A stretch of 64,000 nucleotides of DNA, taken from contig JBPCNX010000028.1 of NCBI GenBank assembly GCA_051000815.1, forward strand, positions 1-64,000, written 5' to 3'. The notes under the pieces are model-generated. The model ran no database searches. It was not told the DNA's origin and worked only from the letters and a program-made list of their open reading frames with translations. The DNA is from PSRF01 sp051000815. GTDB taxonomy: Bacteria; Acidobacteriota; Blastocatellia; Pyrinomonadales; Pyrinomonadaceae. Positions 43,617 to 52,065 of this stretch are shown here, piece after piece. Within the stretch, counting starts at the first letter, position 1, and each line of letters starts with the position of its first letter. The position numbers were made by a program, and so were the translations under genes.

Positions 43617-44386
43617 GGTGCAGGTGTCTTCTTTGGGTGTGCGTAAGTTGCAGGTGATCCTCGTTTGGCGGAGACGTCTGAGGCAGGTTTCGTCTTCACA
43701 GGATGTTGTGCGAGCTTGTCGATGCCGCCTCTTGGTTCATCAATGACTTTAGCCACTGAACGGCGCAAGTCAGCGGCTACGCTGCGCACTGATCGCGATG
43801 CATTCAACTCATGAAACCCATACTCCAGGCTCATGAGGTCGAAGACCTGAAGCATGCGCGTCTGGTATGCAATAAAACTGTCGTAAAAATCCTCCCCCAG
43901 GTGCAGGTCCATACCCGACTCCCAGTAGTCGAACCCTCTTCCTGAGGAGAGTACCCGATCGACGAGTTGCTTGGCCGAATTAACTCTCAAATAAAAAACT
44001 GCATCGGGAACGAGTGACATTCCATAGATTGAACGCACCCACCCTGAATCAATCCCGCGAACCTCAGCGCGCGCCATCGCCGAGTAAATATAACGATCGG
44101 TCAACACAATAAAGCCCGCTCGCAGTGCGGGCAGCATTTCATTCTCGAGCCGGTCAATAAAGTCCGTCGCATAGAAAAGCTGCATCGTCAGTCGTCCCAG
44201 CGTGTGTCCCGTCTTAGCTTCTTTGATGCCGCCGCCGGCCAGCACGGAGCGAGTCATTCCAGTATCCAGGACGGCGTGCCCACGAGCCTCCAGCCAGGTG
44301 CGCAGCAGGCCTATGTGAGTCGACCTTCCGACTCCATCGGTGCCTTCCACCACAATCAGTTTGCCGCTGTACTCTTCTTGCTCCAC
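43613..44386 (-). CDS. Thymidylate-kinase-like P-loop protein, Walker A Lys replaced by Arg
   Basis: The 257-residue protein resembles dTMP kinase: GKLIVVEGTDGVGRSTHIGL at the start, DRYIYSAMARAEVRG (the DRY motif), and a C-terminal basic tail. In the phosphate loop the invariant lysine (GxxGxGKST) is Arg (GTDGVGRST), whereas the next paralogue upstream keeps Lys. Activity may be altered or lost. Its stop overlaps the Ppx start (ATGA), suggesting coupled translation. A role tied to polyphosphate or nucleotide phosphorylation is possible; substrate is unknown. Confidence 0.8.
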   Translation of the reverse strand: MEQEEYSGKLIVVEGTDGVGRSTHIGLLRTWLEARGHAVLDTGMTRSVLAGGGIKEAKTGHTLGRLTMQLFYATDFIDRLENEMLPALRAGFIVLTDRYIYSAMARAEVRGIDSGWVRSIYGMSLVPDAVFYLRVNSAKQLVDRVLSSGRGFDYWESGMDLHLGEDFYDSFIAYQTRMLQVFDLMSLEYGFHELNASRSVRSVAADLRRSVAKVIDEPRGGIDKLAQHPVKTKPASDVSAKRGSPATYAHPKKTPAP

Positions 44387-44420
44387 ACTGGGAAGCGGCG
44401 TGCCGTAAAAAGCAGGTACT

Positions 44421-45098
44421 CTAATCGCGTTTAGCCCGCCTTCTTCTTAAGTGTCGATCAATAATATTTCGCATCTCTCTCTGTTGCGCCTCGATGGAGC
44501 GTGTGGCATCGATCACTGTTAGACCAAACTCGTCAACCATTTGATCATACTCCTCGAGTATCTTGCCCTGGAAGACTGTGAAGCTCTCTTCGGGATCGTC
44601 TGACCATCCCATATCCAATCCAGCTTCGTAGTACTTTAGGCGGGGCCTGCCCGAGACGATCCTGTCGATAGCGACGTCGAGTGGCGCCCGAAAGAAAAAG
44701 CCGACAGTAGGTTTCACCGCGAAAGTATAGACATCTCGCACCCAGCCGCGATCACAGCCTCTCGCAACATCGCGAGCAAAGGCCGTATAAATGTAACGAT
44801 CGGCAAGAACAATCGCGCCTGCCTTCAGCGGCGGGATAATGTCGCGCTCGGTCCGATCGGCAAAATCAGTGGCGTGGAGTAAAGAGAAGGTTGCCGGATT
44901 GAAAAGATGTCGTTTCTTGGCGCGTTTCGTCGTATCTTTAACTAGTGGAGACGAGTTCCATTCTGAATAGAAGACAGGAAAGCCCTCAGCCTTCAGCCAC
45001 TGATAAAGCAATGCCAGTTGGGTGGATTTACCGCTTCCATCGGTTCCCTCCACGACAAACAGTTTGCCGGGAAAGCGGTGATTTCCGTATGAAATCAT
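44421..45098 (-). CDS. Thymidylate-kinase-like P-loop protein
   Basis: The 225-residue paralogue keeps a normal Walker A (VVEGTDGSGKSTQLALL) and the DRYIYTAFARDVARG motif. It shares about the same plan as the downstream 257-residue protein, so the pair arose by duplication. It is the first gene of the minus-strand operon leading to Ppx and CHAD and is divergent from sixA with 60 bp between starts. A housekeeping dTMP kinase is possible, but the paired arrangement beside Ppx argues for a specialised role. Confidence 0.82.
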   Translation of the reverse strand: MISYGNHRFPGKLFVVEGTDGSGKSTQLALLYQWLKAEGFPVFYSEWNSSPLVKDTTKRAKKRHLFNPATFSLLHATDFADRTERDIIPPLKAGAIVLADRYIYTAFARDVARGCDRGWVRDVYTFAVKPTVGFFFRAPLDVAIDRIVSGRPRLKYYEAGLDMGWSDDPEESFTVFQGKILEEYDQMVDEFGLTVIDATRSIEAQQREMRNIIDRHLRRRRAKRD

Positions 45099-45158
45099 CG
45101 AGTGCAGCTTAGCCGTATAGTGTTACAGCAAGGTAAACGAGACGTATTACATCCGATT

Positions 45159-45653
45159 ATGAAGACACTTTATCTGATGAGACATGCAAAATCGAGTTGG
45201 AAAGACAAAGAACTTGCGGATTTCGATCGCCCTTTGAACCGCCGCGGCAAAGCTGCAGCGGAACTGATGGGCACGGTGATTCAACAACGTAGGCTGCGAG
45301 TGGATTTGGTGCTGAGTTCACCCGCAGTTCGCGCCCGCCAGACAACCGAGATTGTCATGCGGTCGGCTAAATTGCGTCCCGAGGTTCGTTTGGATCAGCG
45401 AATATACGAAGCCGGCCCGCTGCAATTATTAGAGGTGATCTCAGATATTGAGAATAGCGTGAACAATGCTCTGCTGGTTGGACACAATCCGGGACTCACG
45501 GAATTGTTGGGTATCTTAACCACGCGGTCCGAGTATATGGCTACCGCAACGCTCGCAAGAATCAACCTGGAAACCACAAAATGGAGCAAAATAAATCCTT
45601 GCGTTGGCACGCTCGCTTGGCTGGTGAAGCCGAAAGATTTAAGTAGGGAATAA
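45159..45653 (+). CDS. sixA: SixA-type phosphohistidine phosphatase
   Basis: The 164-residue protein is a small histidine-phosphatase-superfamily member: LYLMRHAKSSW carries the catalytic RHA(K) motif, and DLVLSSPAVRARQT and LLVGHNPGLTELL carry the later conserved Arg and His. SixA removes phosphate from phosphohistidine in phosphorelay proteins. The frame starts at 45102, but ATG 45159 (MKTLYLMRH) begins at the first strand and is standard for the family. Confidence 0.88.
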   Translation: MKTLYLMRHAKSSWKDKELADFDRPLNRRGKAAAELMGTVIQQRRLRVDLVLSSPAVRARQTTEIVMRSAKLRPEVRLDQRIYEAGPLQLLEVISDIENSVNNALLVGHNPGLTELLGILTTRSEYMATATLARINLETTKWSKINPCVGTLAWLVKPKDLSRE

Positions 45654-45795
45654 GCGGGTTTATGGCTTGTGGATCAACTACGAGTGGCTTGTGACCGAAG
45701 GCCTCTTCAAACCAGCTCAACTTTCATAACACGGCATCTTCCTCAAAGACTTTGGCACCCGGCTGCAGATTGCCCAATACCCATCGCCGCGTTTG

Positions 45796-46011
45796 CTATC
45801 TTGCCCGCTTACGGGCCGCAAGGAACGCCAGAGCTGCGCCGCCAACCATAAGGGCCACGCCGCCAACGACGCGCATGGTGTTCGGAAGCTCGCGCACATC
45901 AGTATTGGTGATCACCACGGCGGCAGGGGGTTCGAGATATAGCGCGCGATAAGCGATGACGCCACCAAACGCTGCCAGGATAATACCGGCGATGATTAGA
46001 AGGGCTTTCAA
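45796..46011 (-). CDS. Small two-helix membrane protein
   Basis: The 71-residue protein begins at a TTG preceded by AAGGAA and has a first helix ALLIIAGIILAAFGGVIAYR and a second helix VVGGVALMVGGAALAFLAARK, joined by about 25 residues. The C terminus is basic (KRAR), so both ends are probably in the cytoplasm. Family unknown. Upstream of it is a heptamer-type repeat array (46013-46158). Confidence 0.7.
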   Translation of the reverse strand: MKALLIIAGIILAAFGGVIAYRALYLEPPAAVVITNTDVRELPNTMRVVGGVALMVGGAALAFLAARKRAR

Positions 46012-46012
46012 T

Positions 46013-46158
46013 TTAATTCCTTTTTGAACTTTGTTCTTGGTTCTTTGTACTTTGTTCCGTGTGGAAGCTTGACGTCAAACCGTCAACAAGAACTCAATTA
46101 CAAGATTCAAAGCACGAACTACGAGAGCACTAAGTTCAAAGCACAAAGTACAAAGTTC
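46013..46158. repeat. TTTGTTC-type short-unit array with inverted right arm
   Basis: Left arm 46013-46056 contains variants TTTGAACTTTGTTCTTGG, TTCTTTGTACTTTGTTCC. The right arm 46085-46158 has the complement in several copies (ACAAGAACTCAATTACAAG, AAGTTCAAAGCACAAAGTAC). The arms are separated by about 28 bp. The element lies between two minus-strand genes. Confidence 0.8.
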
Positions 46159-46161
46159 GTT

Positions 46162-46959
46162 TTATCGTCCCTTGAATTCCGCTTTTCGTTTCTCGAGAAA
46201 CGCGTTCACTCCTTCGTCTTTGTCGTCAGTTGAGAAACAGAGCGCGAAGAGATCCACCTCCCGGCGCAACCCTTCATCAAGCAACGAACGTGAGGCGATC
46301 TTGACGGCTTCCTTGGCCAGCTTTAGAGCAATCGGGCCCTTGGCCGCGATGCGATTAGCGATTTCCATCGTCTTCGCCTCGAGTTGATCACCGGGAAAGA
46401 CATGGTTGACCAGACCGATCGCAAATGCTGTTTTCGCATCAATGATTTCGCCAGTCAGGATTAACTCCATTGCTTTACCTTCGCCGACAAGTCGAGTCAA
46501 CCGTTGCGTGCCGCCACCACCGGGAATAATTCCCAGATTGATTTCCGGCTGGCCGAAGGAAGCCGTTTCGCTGGCAATGCGCAGGTCGCAGGCAAGCGCC
46601 AGCTCGCAACCGCCACCCAGACAGTAGCCATTGACCATAGCAATGATCGGCTTGGGAAAAGTATCCATCGCCGTAAACAGCGACTGCCCGGTCATCACGT
46701 CGCGCTGCATCATCGCCGTGCGACCGGCAAACTCCGCAATATCCGCACCTGCAATGAATGACTTGTCTCCAGCGCCCGTGATCACAACAACGCGGATCGA
46801 GTCGTCACGCTTCAACTCGTCCAGCAGCGCCGCGCCCTCTTCGCGGGTCTTGATGTTGAGGGCGTTTCTTTTGTCGGGCCTGTTGATAGTAATGAGCGCT
46901 ACTCGTTCGCGACGCTCAAGCAGAAGAGTCTCGTATGCTTGCGGCATTGCTTGCGACAT
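46162..46959 (-). CDS. Enoyl-CoA hydratase/crotonase family protein
   Basis: The 265-residue protein has the crotonase pattern: KSFIAGADIAEFA (oxyanion-hole GAD), NGYCLGGGCELALACDLRIA (second oxyanion segment) and FGQPEINLGIIPGGGGTQRL, where the catalytic Glu pair is present. It hydrates enoyl-CoA in fatty-acid or amino-acid breakdown. A 3-hydroxyacyl-CoA dehydrogenase gene lies 800 bp upstream on the same strand, with a PilZ gene between, so the two enzymes could act in the same beta-oxidation sequence. Confidence 0.92.
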   Translation of the reverse strand: MSQAMPQAYETLLLERRERVALITINRPDKRNALNIKTREEGAALLDELKRDDSIRVVVITGAGDKSFIAGADIAEFAGRTAMMQRDVMTGQSLFTAMDTFPKPIIAMVNGYCLGGGCELALACDLRIASETASFGQPEINLGIIPGGGGTQRLTRLVGEGKAMELILTGEIIDAKTAFAIGLVNHVFPGDQLEAKTMEIANRIAAKGPIALKLAKEAVKIASRSLLDEGLRREVDLFALCFSTDDKDEGVNAFLEKRKAEFKGR

Positions 46960-47072
46960 GAATTGCCCCCGTCTCTTGTTAAGTTAGTTGGAAGTGGAAT
47001 CGTAAAGGCTGGTAGTTGAATCGTCAACGCGAGCGAACGAAACAGTAGTGTCTAATCTGCCAAAGGAACAAC

Positions 47073-47140
47073 CGATCCACTAAATCACGCTAATCAACAC
47101 AAAACGCCTTCGCGTAATTTCCTGTGATTTCGTGGATCGT
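47073..47140. repeat. GATCCACTAA-family inverted repeat
   Basis: Left arm CGATCCACTAAATCACGCTA plus ATCAACAC and right arm GCGTAATTTCCTGTGATTTC plus GTGGATCG pair imperfectly around CGCCTTC. Confidence 0.8.
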
Positions 47141-47186
47141 ATATTTCATGGACGCGAAGAGGGTTGAGATTCAGCTTGAGGAACCT

Positions 47187-47340
47187 CGCAGGTCGGTAAG
47201 AGGGCCTGCCCCCGCCAAAGCCTGGTTTGCGCACAGCTTTTCGAAAAAGCCGGGCGGACGTTTTTTAGGAATCCTTAAGGAGAATGACTGCTTCAAGTCG
47301 AAACGAGCGGAAGCAGGCCCCCTTCCCGACCTGCAAGTTT
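47187..47340. repeat. GCAGGTCGG-family inverted repeat, copy 3
   Basis: Left arm 47187-47215 (CGCAGGTCGGTAAGAGGGCC, TGCCCCC) and right arm 47312-47340 (AGCAGGCCCCCTTCCCGACC, TGCAAG) pair around about 95 bp of different sequence. The outer bases match 12080-12195 and 36916-37148. Confidence 0.82.
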
Positions 47341-47371
47341 GCTTAACTTGAATAAGTCTTTCTGAAAATTG

Positions 47372-47758
47372 TTATTCGGAGGGAGGAGATTCGGCATCAG
47401 CGGCCGCTGGCTGTTCGTCGGCAACCCAGGAAACAAAGAGTCGCAGCCAGTTTTCGGTGGGTTCGGCAATCTGCACACCGACGCGTGCGGTTCCATAAAT
47501 GGCCGGCGCAACTCGAACAACTATTGCCGTCACTTCGATCGGCGCGCCGTCTGGGCGATGGGCACGGAGGTAGAGACGCTCGCCGCGATTCACCTTCTGA
47601 TTCAAATGAAAGAGGGTGCCGGACGTTGAGACGTCGTCCGTTTCGGTTGGCTCGCTCCAGGCGGAACCATCTTCAGCGCGTCCCGAGACAACGATCGGTA
47701 AGCGCAACGACATCCGTAATGCAAAACGCCTCTCTTCATTGTTGTAAGGTGTGCTCAT
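47372..47758 (-). CDS. PilZ-domain protein
   Basis: The 128-residue protein has a PilZ fold with the c-di-GMP motifs RRFALR at the N terminus (RxxxR) and DDVSTSG ((D/N)xSxxG). Start chosen at ATG 47758 (MSTPYNNEERRF). It would bind c-di-GMP and change partner activity, for example in motility or polysaccharide export. The acidic C-terminal tail is not part of the domain. It stands between the crotonase and hydroxyacyl-CoA dehydrogenase genes without a clear functional link. Confidence 0.85.
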   Translation of the reverse strand: MSTPYNNEERRFALRMSLRLPIVVSGRAEDGSAWSEPTETDDVSTSGTLFHLNQKVNRGERLYLRAHRPDGAPIEVTAIVVRVAPAIYGTARVGVQIAEPTENWLRLFVSWVADEQPAAADAESPPSE

Positions 47759-47784
47759 AGTAGGTAACACAGTGGCTTTCGCTC

Positions 47785-48738
47785 TCAGGAAGAACGCGCC
47801 ACACGCGCGTCCACAGTCTCCTCTTGCCAGCTGTAAAAACCTTCACCGCTCTTCTTGCCCAACTTGCCTTCGTTGACCATGCGCCGCAGCAAATCGGGGG
47901 GACGAAATGTTTCGGAGCCGAGTGCGCGGTGTAGATACTCCGCGATATTCAGCCGAACATCAAGTCCGACAACGTCCGTAAGTTTCAACGGCCCCATTGG
48001 ATGGTTGTAACCAAGTTCCATCGCCTTGTCGATATCCTTAGCGCTCGCGACACCCTGTTCCAGCATGCGCATCGCTTCGAGTCCCAGGGCCACACCGAGA
48101 CGGCTGGAAGCAAAGCCCGGCACGTCGTTGACGATGATAGTTTCCTTCCGCATCCGTCGCCCAACTTCGCGAACGGCCTCGACCGTTTCTGGGGCAGTGG
48201 CCTTGCCCACCACTATCTCGAGCAACCGCATCACATGCACAGGGTTAAAAAAGTGCATTCCCACTACTCGCTCCGGGCGTGCCGCAGCCCCCGCGATTTC
48301 AGTGATCGAGAGTGACGACGTGTTGGACGCGAAAATAAAGCTTTGGCCGGAGAGTGATTCAGTTTCACGCAGCAAGTCTTGTTTCAGTTGCAACTGCTCA
48401 GGCGCTGCTTCGATGATTAGGTCCGCGGACGCAACTTGATCCAGCTGAGTGGTGCCGTGAATATTTTCGAGAGTTTGCTCGCGGTCTTCTTCAGTGAGTT
48501 TTCCGAGCTGCATGCCCTTGGCCAGATTACGTTCGATGGCCCGGATGCCTCGAGCGAGGCTCTCACGATCTAAATCTCGGAGGATCACCCGATAACCGGC
48601 GGCGGCCGCAACCTGGGCGATTCCATGCCCCATGGTGCCCGCTCCAATCACGGCTATGGTAGCTATCGTCTGGGGAGTGCCGTCTTTCAAATCCTTTTGC
48701 CATTCTCCTGGTGGCGAGTGGCGTCGTGATGCCCGCAA
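47785..48738 (-). CDS. 3-hydroxybutyryl-CoA (3-hydroxyacyl-CoA) dehydrogenase
   Basis: The protein of up to 317 residues has the NAD-binding start IAVIGAGTMGHGIAQ, FASNTSSLSITEIA, the catalytic His segment GMHFFNPVHVMRLLE and the C-terminal PMGPLKLTDVVGLDV. It oxidises 3-hydroxyacyl-CoA with NAD. The start is unsure: the given frame opens at a TTG 48738, but another TTG at 48690 (after AAAGGA, LKDGTPQTIATIAVIG) is closer to the domain. Its likely partner is the crotonase at 46162-46959. Confidence 0.88.
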   Translation of the reverse strand: MRASRRHSPPGEWQKDLKDGTPQTIATIAVIGAGTMGHGIAQVAAAAGYRVILRDLDRESLARGIRAIERNLAKGMQLGKLTEEDREQTLENIHGTTQLDQVASADLIIEAAPEQLQLKQDLLRETESLSGQSFIFASNTSSLSITEIAGAAARPERVVGMHFFNPVHVMRLLEIVVGKATAPETVEAVREVGRRMRKETIIVNDVPGFASSRLGVALGLEAMRMLEQGVASAKDIDKAMELGYNHPMGPLKLTDVVGLDVRLNIAEYLHRALGSETFRPPDLLRRMVNEGKLGKKSGEGFYSWQEETVDARVARSS

Positions 48739-48868
48739 GCCCTTAGGTCGACTACTCTAGTATCAATAGTTATACTATACGCCTAACCGAAAAGGCTATA
48801 CTGATGTGCATTTAGTCACAGTCTTGTCGATATTTTCGCTGCCAGACGAAGGGAAAAAGTCACACTCT

Positions 48869-49975
48869 ATGGTCGCCAAAACACTCCACAAAGACGTGGT
48901 CATCATCGGTTCTGGACCCGCTGGACTGACCGCCGCCATTTACTCCGCGCGCGCCAATCTTTCACCTCTTGTGATCGACGCGCCCGCTGACGCTGAAAAG
49001 CAAACAGCGCCCGGTGGCCAGTTGATGATTACGACCGATGTGGAAAACTACCCAGGCTTCGCCGAAGGGATTCAAGGTCCCGAGTTGATGGCGGAGTTTC
49101 GCAAACAGGCAGAACATTTCGGCGCCGAGTTTCTCGAAACCTGGATCACTGACGTGGAGCTTCGGGAACGACCCTTCACTCTGCATACCGCCGATCAGAC
49201 AATCACGACATCCACTCTGATCATTGCCTCAGGAGCGTCGGCTAAATGGCTGGGTATTCCGGGCGAGGCGAAAGTGCCGGACGGGCTCGGCGGAAATGGC
49301 GTTTCCGCTTGCGCGACCTGTGACGGGCCATTACCCGGCTTTCGTAACAAAGTCCTCGTGGTGGTTGGTGGCGGCGACACTGCGATGGAAGAAGCGACGT
49401 TTCTGACGCGCTATGCTGCGCGTGTTTTTGTTGTTCACCGTCGTGACAAATTGCGCGCGTCCAAAATCATGCAGGACAAAGCATTTCGCAACGAGAAACT
49501 CGAGTTTATCTGGGACACGGCTGTTGAGGAGATTCTGGGCACGCCAGAAGAGGGCGTGACCGATGTCAGGCTTCGCAATTTGAAATCCGGTGAAGAGCGT
49601 GTGTTTCCCTGCTCGGGCGTTTTTGTGGCGATCGGACACAAGCCAAACACCGATCTTTTTAAGGGACAGATTGACACCGACGACGTTGGCTACATAAAAA
49701 CTTCGGGACACTCAACCGCCACCAACATACCGGGAGTGTTCGCCTGCGGCGACGTGCAGGACTCAGTGTATCGCCAGGCCGTTACCGCCGCCGGCACCGG
49801 TTGCATGGCCGCGCTCGACGCCGAGCGGTTTCTTGACCATCTTCCTGTTGCTATGCCGACCGGCGAACAGGTCACTATGGAGGGTGAGCGCGTTACCCCA
49901 GACAATACTGTGGTCATCACACCCGATGGCCAGGTTATTTGCAACCAACCTGAAATGGCGCCTCCGGGAGATTAG
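48869..49975 (+). CDS. trxB: Thioredoxin-disulfide reductase
   Basis: The 368-residue flavoprotein has FAD motif VVIIGSGPAGLTAAIYSARA, the redox-active CATC in GVSACATCDGPLPG, the NADPH site VVVGGGDTAMEEA and the C-terminal FACGDVQDSVYRQAVTAAGT. It recycles thioredoxin with NADPH. It is about 45 residues longer than usual at the C terminus. I start at ATG 48869 (MVAKTLHKDVVIIGSGP); the frame extends to 48806. It converges on an HxlR-type gene 22 bp away. Confidence 0.93.
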   Translation: MVAKTLHKDVVIIGSGPAGLTAAIYSARANLSPLVIDAPADAEKQTAPGGQLMITTDVENYPGFAEGIQGPELMAEFRKQAEHFGAEFLETWITDVELRERPFTLHTADQTITTSTLIIASGASAKWLGIPGEAKVPDGLGGNGVSACATCDGPLPGFRNKVLVVVGGGDTAMEEATFLTRYAARVFVVHRRDKLRASKIMQDKAFRNEKLEFIWDTAVEEILGTPEEGVTDVRLRNLKSGEERVFPCSGVFVAIGHKPNTDLFKGQIDTDDVGYIKTSGHSTATNIPGVFACGDVQDSVYRQAVTAAGTGCMAALDAERFLDHLPVAMPTGEQVTMEGERVTPDNTVVITPDGQVICNQPEMAPPGD

Positions 49976-49996
49976 TCTTAGGGCGCAGGGCAGGAA

Positions 49997-50479
49997 TTAC
50001 AGCAGCACGATCGAGTCGTCACGTTCGCGGCGCGGACGCACCGGTTGGGGTGCAGGCTCCTCTTCGGGAAGATCGGGAAGATCGGGAACATCCTCGGACA
50101 CATTAAGTTTCTTCGGGCAGGTTTCACAGTAGTCTCCGCGAATTTTCCTTCGATCCTCACATTCATTACAACCAAGCCTTTCGCCTGTATCGCGCAGAGC
50201 ATCGAGCAGGGGCAGGAGTAAACGTCCTCGCTTCGTGAGGGTGTATTCGATGTGCGGAGGGTTACCGCCAAAGTCTTTGCGATCGAGAATTCGGTCTTTT
50301 ACCAAATCCTGCAAACGGCCGACAAGGGTGCGACTGCTGATCGGTTCCAGGTCCGCATGAATCGCCATCGTGCGTCGTGGTCCGTGAGCAAGGTTACGAA
50401 TGATAAGCATCGTCCACCTGTCGCCGATCATTTGCAGGGCCCCGGCTATGGGACAACCATCAATATCGCGACGTCTCAC
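49997..50479 (-). CDS. HxlR-family regulator with a C-terminal four-Cys cluster
   Basis: The 160-residue protein has an HxlR winged helix (CPIAGALQMIGDRWTMLIIR near residue 9-28, and ISSRTLVGRLQDLV). After the domain comes CNECEDRRKIRGDYCETCPK with four Cys in a CxxC-11-CxxC pattern, possibly a zinc or Fe-S site, and an acidic/Pro tail. HxlR proteins with Cys often sense electrophiles or redox state. Its position tail-to-tail with trxB makes redox control attractive but not shown. The gene is on the opposite strand to trxB. Confidence 0.85.
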   Translation of the reverse strand: MRRRDIDGCPIAGALQMIGDRWTMLIIRNLAHGPRRTMAIHADLEPISSRTLVGRLQDLVKDRILDRKDFGGNPPHIEYTLTKRGRLLLPLLDALRDTGERLGCNECEDRRKIRGDYCETCPKKLNVSEDVPDLPDLPEEEPAPQPVRPRRERDDSIVLL

Positions 50480-50564
50480 TCTCTACTCCTTCCACAGGAA
50501 GCTTAAATCACCAACGAAAGCTCTGCGCTTTCTGCCTACTGTCTACTGCCTACTGCTTTCTGGT

Positions 50565-51980
50565 TCATCCCTGCGGCCTCAGGTTGATATTGTAAGTCTT
50601 AATCTTCGAATTAAGTGTGGTGGCGTTCATTCCCAGCAAACGAGCGGCGCGCGATTGATGGCCACCGGTCTGATCCAGTGCCCGCCGGATTAAGTCAATT
50701 TCAAACCGCCGCACCTCGTCGTAAAAATTTACGCCCCGACCGATGTCCTGCACTGCCGTCGCACTCGCGCCTTCGTGAGATCTGGCGGCTACGCTTTGCG
50801 GGTCGCTAATCTCCAGGCGCAAACACTCGCGCGTCACCTCGTTGCCTGGGGCAATCACGACAGCGCGCTCGATCGTATTCTCCAGTTCGCGCACATTACC
50901 TGGCCAGGAATAAGCTTCCATGAGGGCCAAAACCTCCGGAGCCAGTTGCTGGGACACCTGCCGGTCGTTTTCCTCGTTGTATTTCGTGATGAAATGCTGC
51001 GCCAGGGCGAGAATGTCTTCGCGACGATCGCGCAACGGCGGCAATTCGATCGGTACGACGGCGAGTCGATAATAAAGATCTTCGCGAAAAGCTCCCTGCT
51101 TCACCGCTTCCTTTAGATCTATGTTGGTAGCGGCAATGATGCGCACGTCCACGCGTCGCGGCGTGGTGTCGCCCAGCGGCGTGAACTCGCGTTCCTGAAT
51201 TACTCGCAGCAGCCGTACCTGCGTCTCCGGGGGAATATCTCCGATTTCGTCGAGAAATATTGAGCCGCCATCTGCAACTTCGAACAATCCCTTCTTTACA
51301 GCGACGGCGCCGGTGAACGCACCGCGCGTGTGGCCGAAAAGTTCGGATTCCAAAAGTTCTGAAGGAATGTTTGAACTATTGACGGTCACAAATGGTTTGG
51401 AGACACGCGTGCTCGCCTCGTGAATCGCTTTCGCGATCAGTTCTTTACCTGTCCCGCTTTCACCTGTGATAAGGACCGTTGAACGAGCTGGGGCCACCTG
51501 TTCAACTAAGCGGAAAACCTCCTGCATCACATCCGAGCGCCCGACTATCTCGCCGCGGTCCACGGCGCGGCTCATCGCGCGGCGCAGGATCAGTCGTTCT
51601 TCCTCTTTGCGCCGGCGCTTTATACCCGTGGCAACAGTTGCGGTGATTTGCTCGTTTTGGAAAGGCTTGCGGATGCAGCCAAAGGCCCCGCGCTCCCAGG
51701 CAGCAATCGCCGTATCGAACGTCGCGTAAGCGGTGATCATGACGATCACTGCTTCCGGATCTATTTTGAGGAATTCCTCGAGCGCACGCAGACCACCAAT
51801 GCCGGGCATTGAGACATCCAGAAGGACGACGTCGTAGGATCGTTTGCCGTACGCCTCCAGTCCTTCTTCGCCAGTTTTGGCGAGATCAACTCGATATCCT
51901 TCAGAGGAAAGCAGCGTCTCAAGGACGTCGCGCATTATCTCCTCGTCGTCGACTATGAGTACGGAGCCCTTCTTAGCCAT
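50565..51980 (-). CDS. NtrC-family sigma-54-dependent response regulator
   Basis: The 471-residue protein has a receiver domain (VLIVDDEE, phospho-acceptor in VVLLDVSMPG), an AAA sigma-54 activation domain with Walker A GESGTGKELIAKA and the sigma-54 contact GAFTGA, and a C-terminal Fis-type helix-turn-helix (GGHQSRAARLLGMNATTLNS). It activates sigma-54 promoters when phosphorylated. The histidine kinase gene upstream on the same strand, 150 bp away, is the likely partner. Confidence 0.94.
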   Translation of the reverse strand: MAKKGSVLIVDDEEIMRDVLETLLSSEGYRVDLAKTGEEGLEAYGKRSYDVVLLDVSMPGIGGLRALEEFLKIDPEAVIVMITAYATFDTAIAAWERGAFGCIRKPFQNEQITATVATGIKRRRKEEERLILRRAMSRAVDRGEIVGRSDVMQEVFRLVEQVAPARSTVLITGESGTGKELIAKAIHEASTRVSKPFVTVNSSNIPSELLESELFGHTRGAFTGAVAVKKGLFEVADGGSIFLDEIGDIPPETQVRLLRVIQEREFTPLGDTTPRRVDVRIIAATNIDLKEAVKQGAFREDLYYRLAVVPIELPPLRDRREDILALAQHFITKYNEENDRQVSQQLAPEVLALMEAYSWPGNVRELENTIERAVVIAPGNEVTRECLRLEISDPQSVAARSHEGASATAVQDIGRGVNFYDEVRRFEIDLIRRALDQTGGHQSRAARLLGMNATTLNSKIKTYNINLRPQG

Positions 51981-52065
51981 GCATCCTTTCAGTCAGCAAC
52001 GTGGAATCAAGCGACTTGCGGCAAGCTGTAAACATTAGGTTTAGTTTAGGCGAGAACAGAACATA

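Larger units (their letters stand above)
46960..47371. other. Intergenic region with two inverted repeats
   Basis: This 412-bp gap holds a GATCCAC-family inverted repeat (47073-47140) and a GCAGGTCGG-family inverted repeat (47187-47340). No gene, tRNA or promoter was recognised. Confidence 0.55.
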
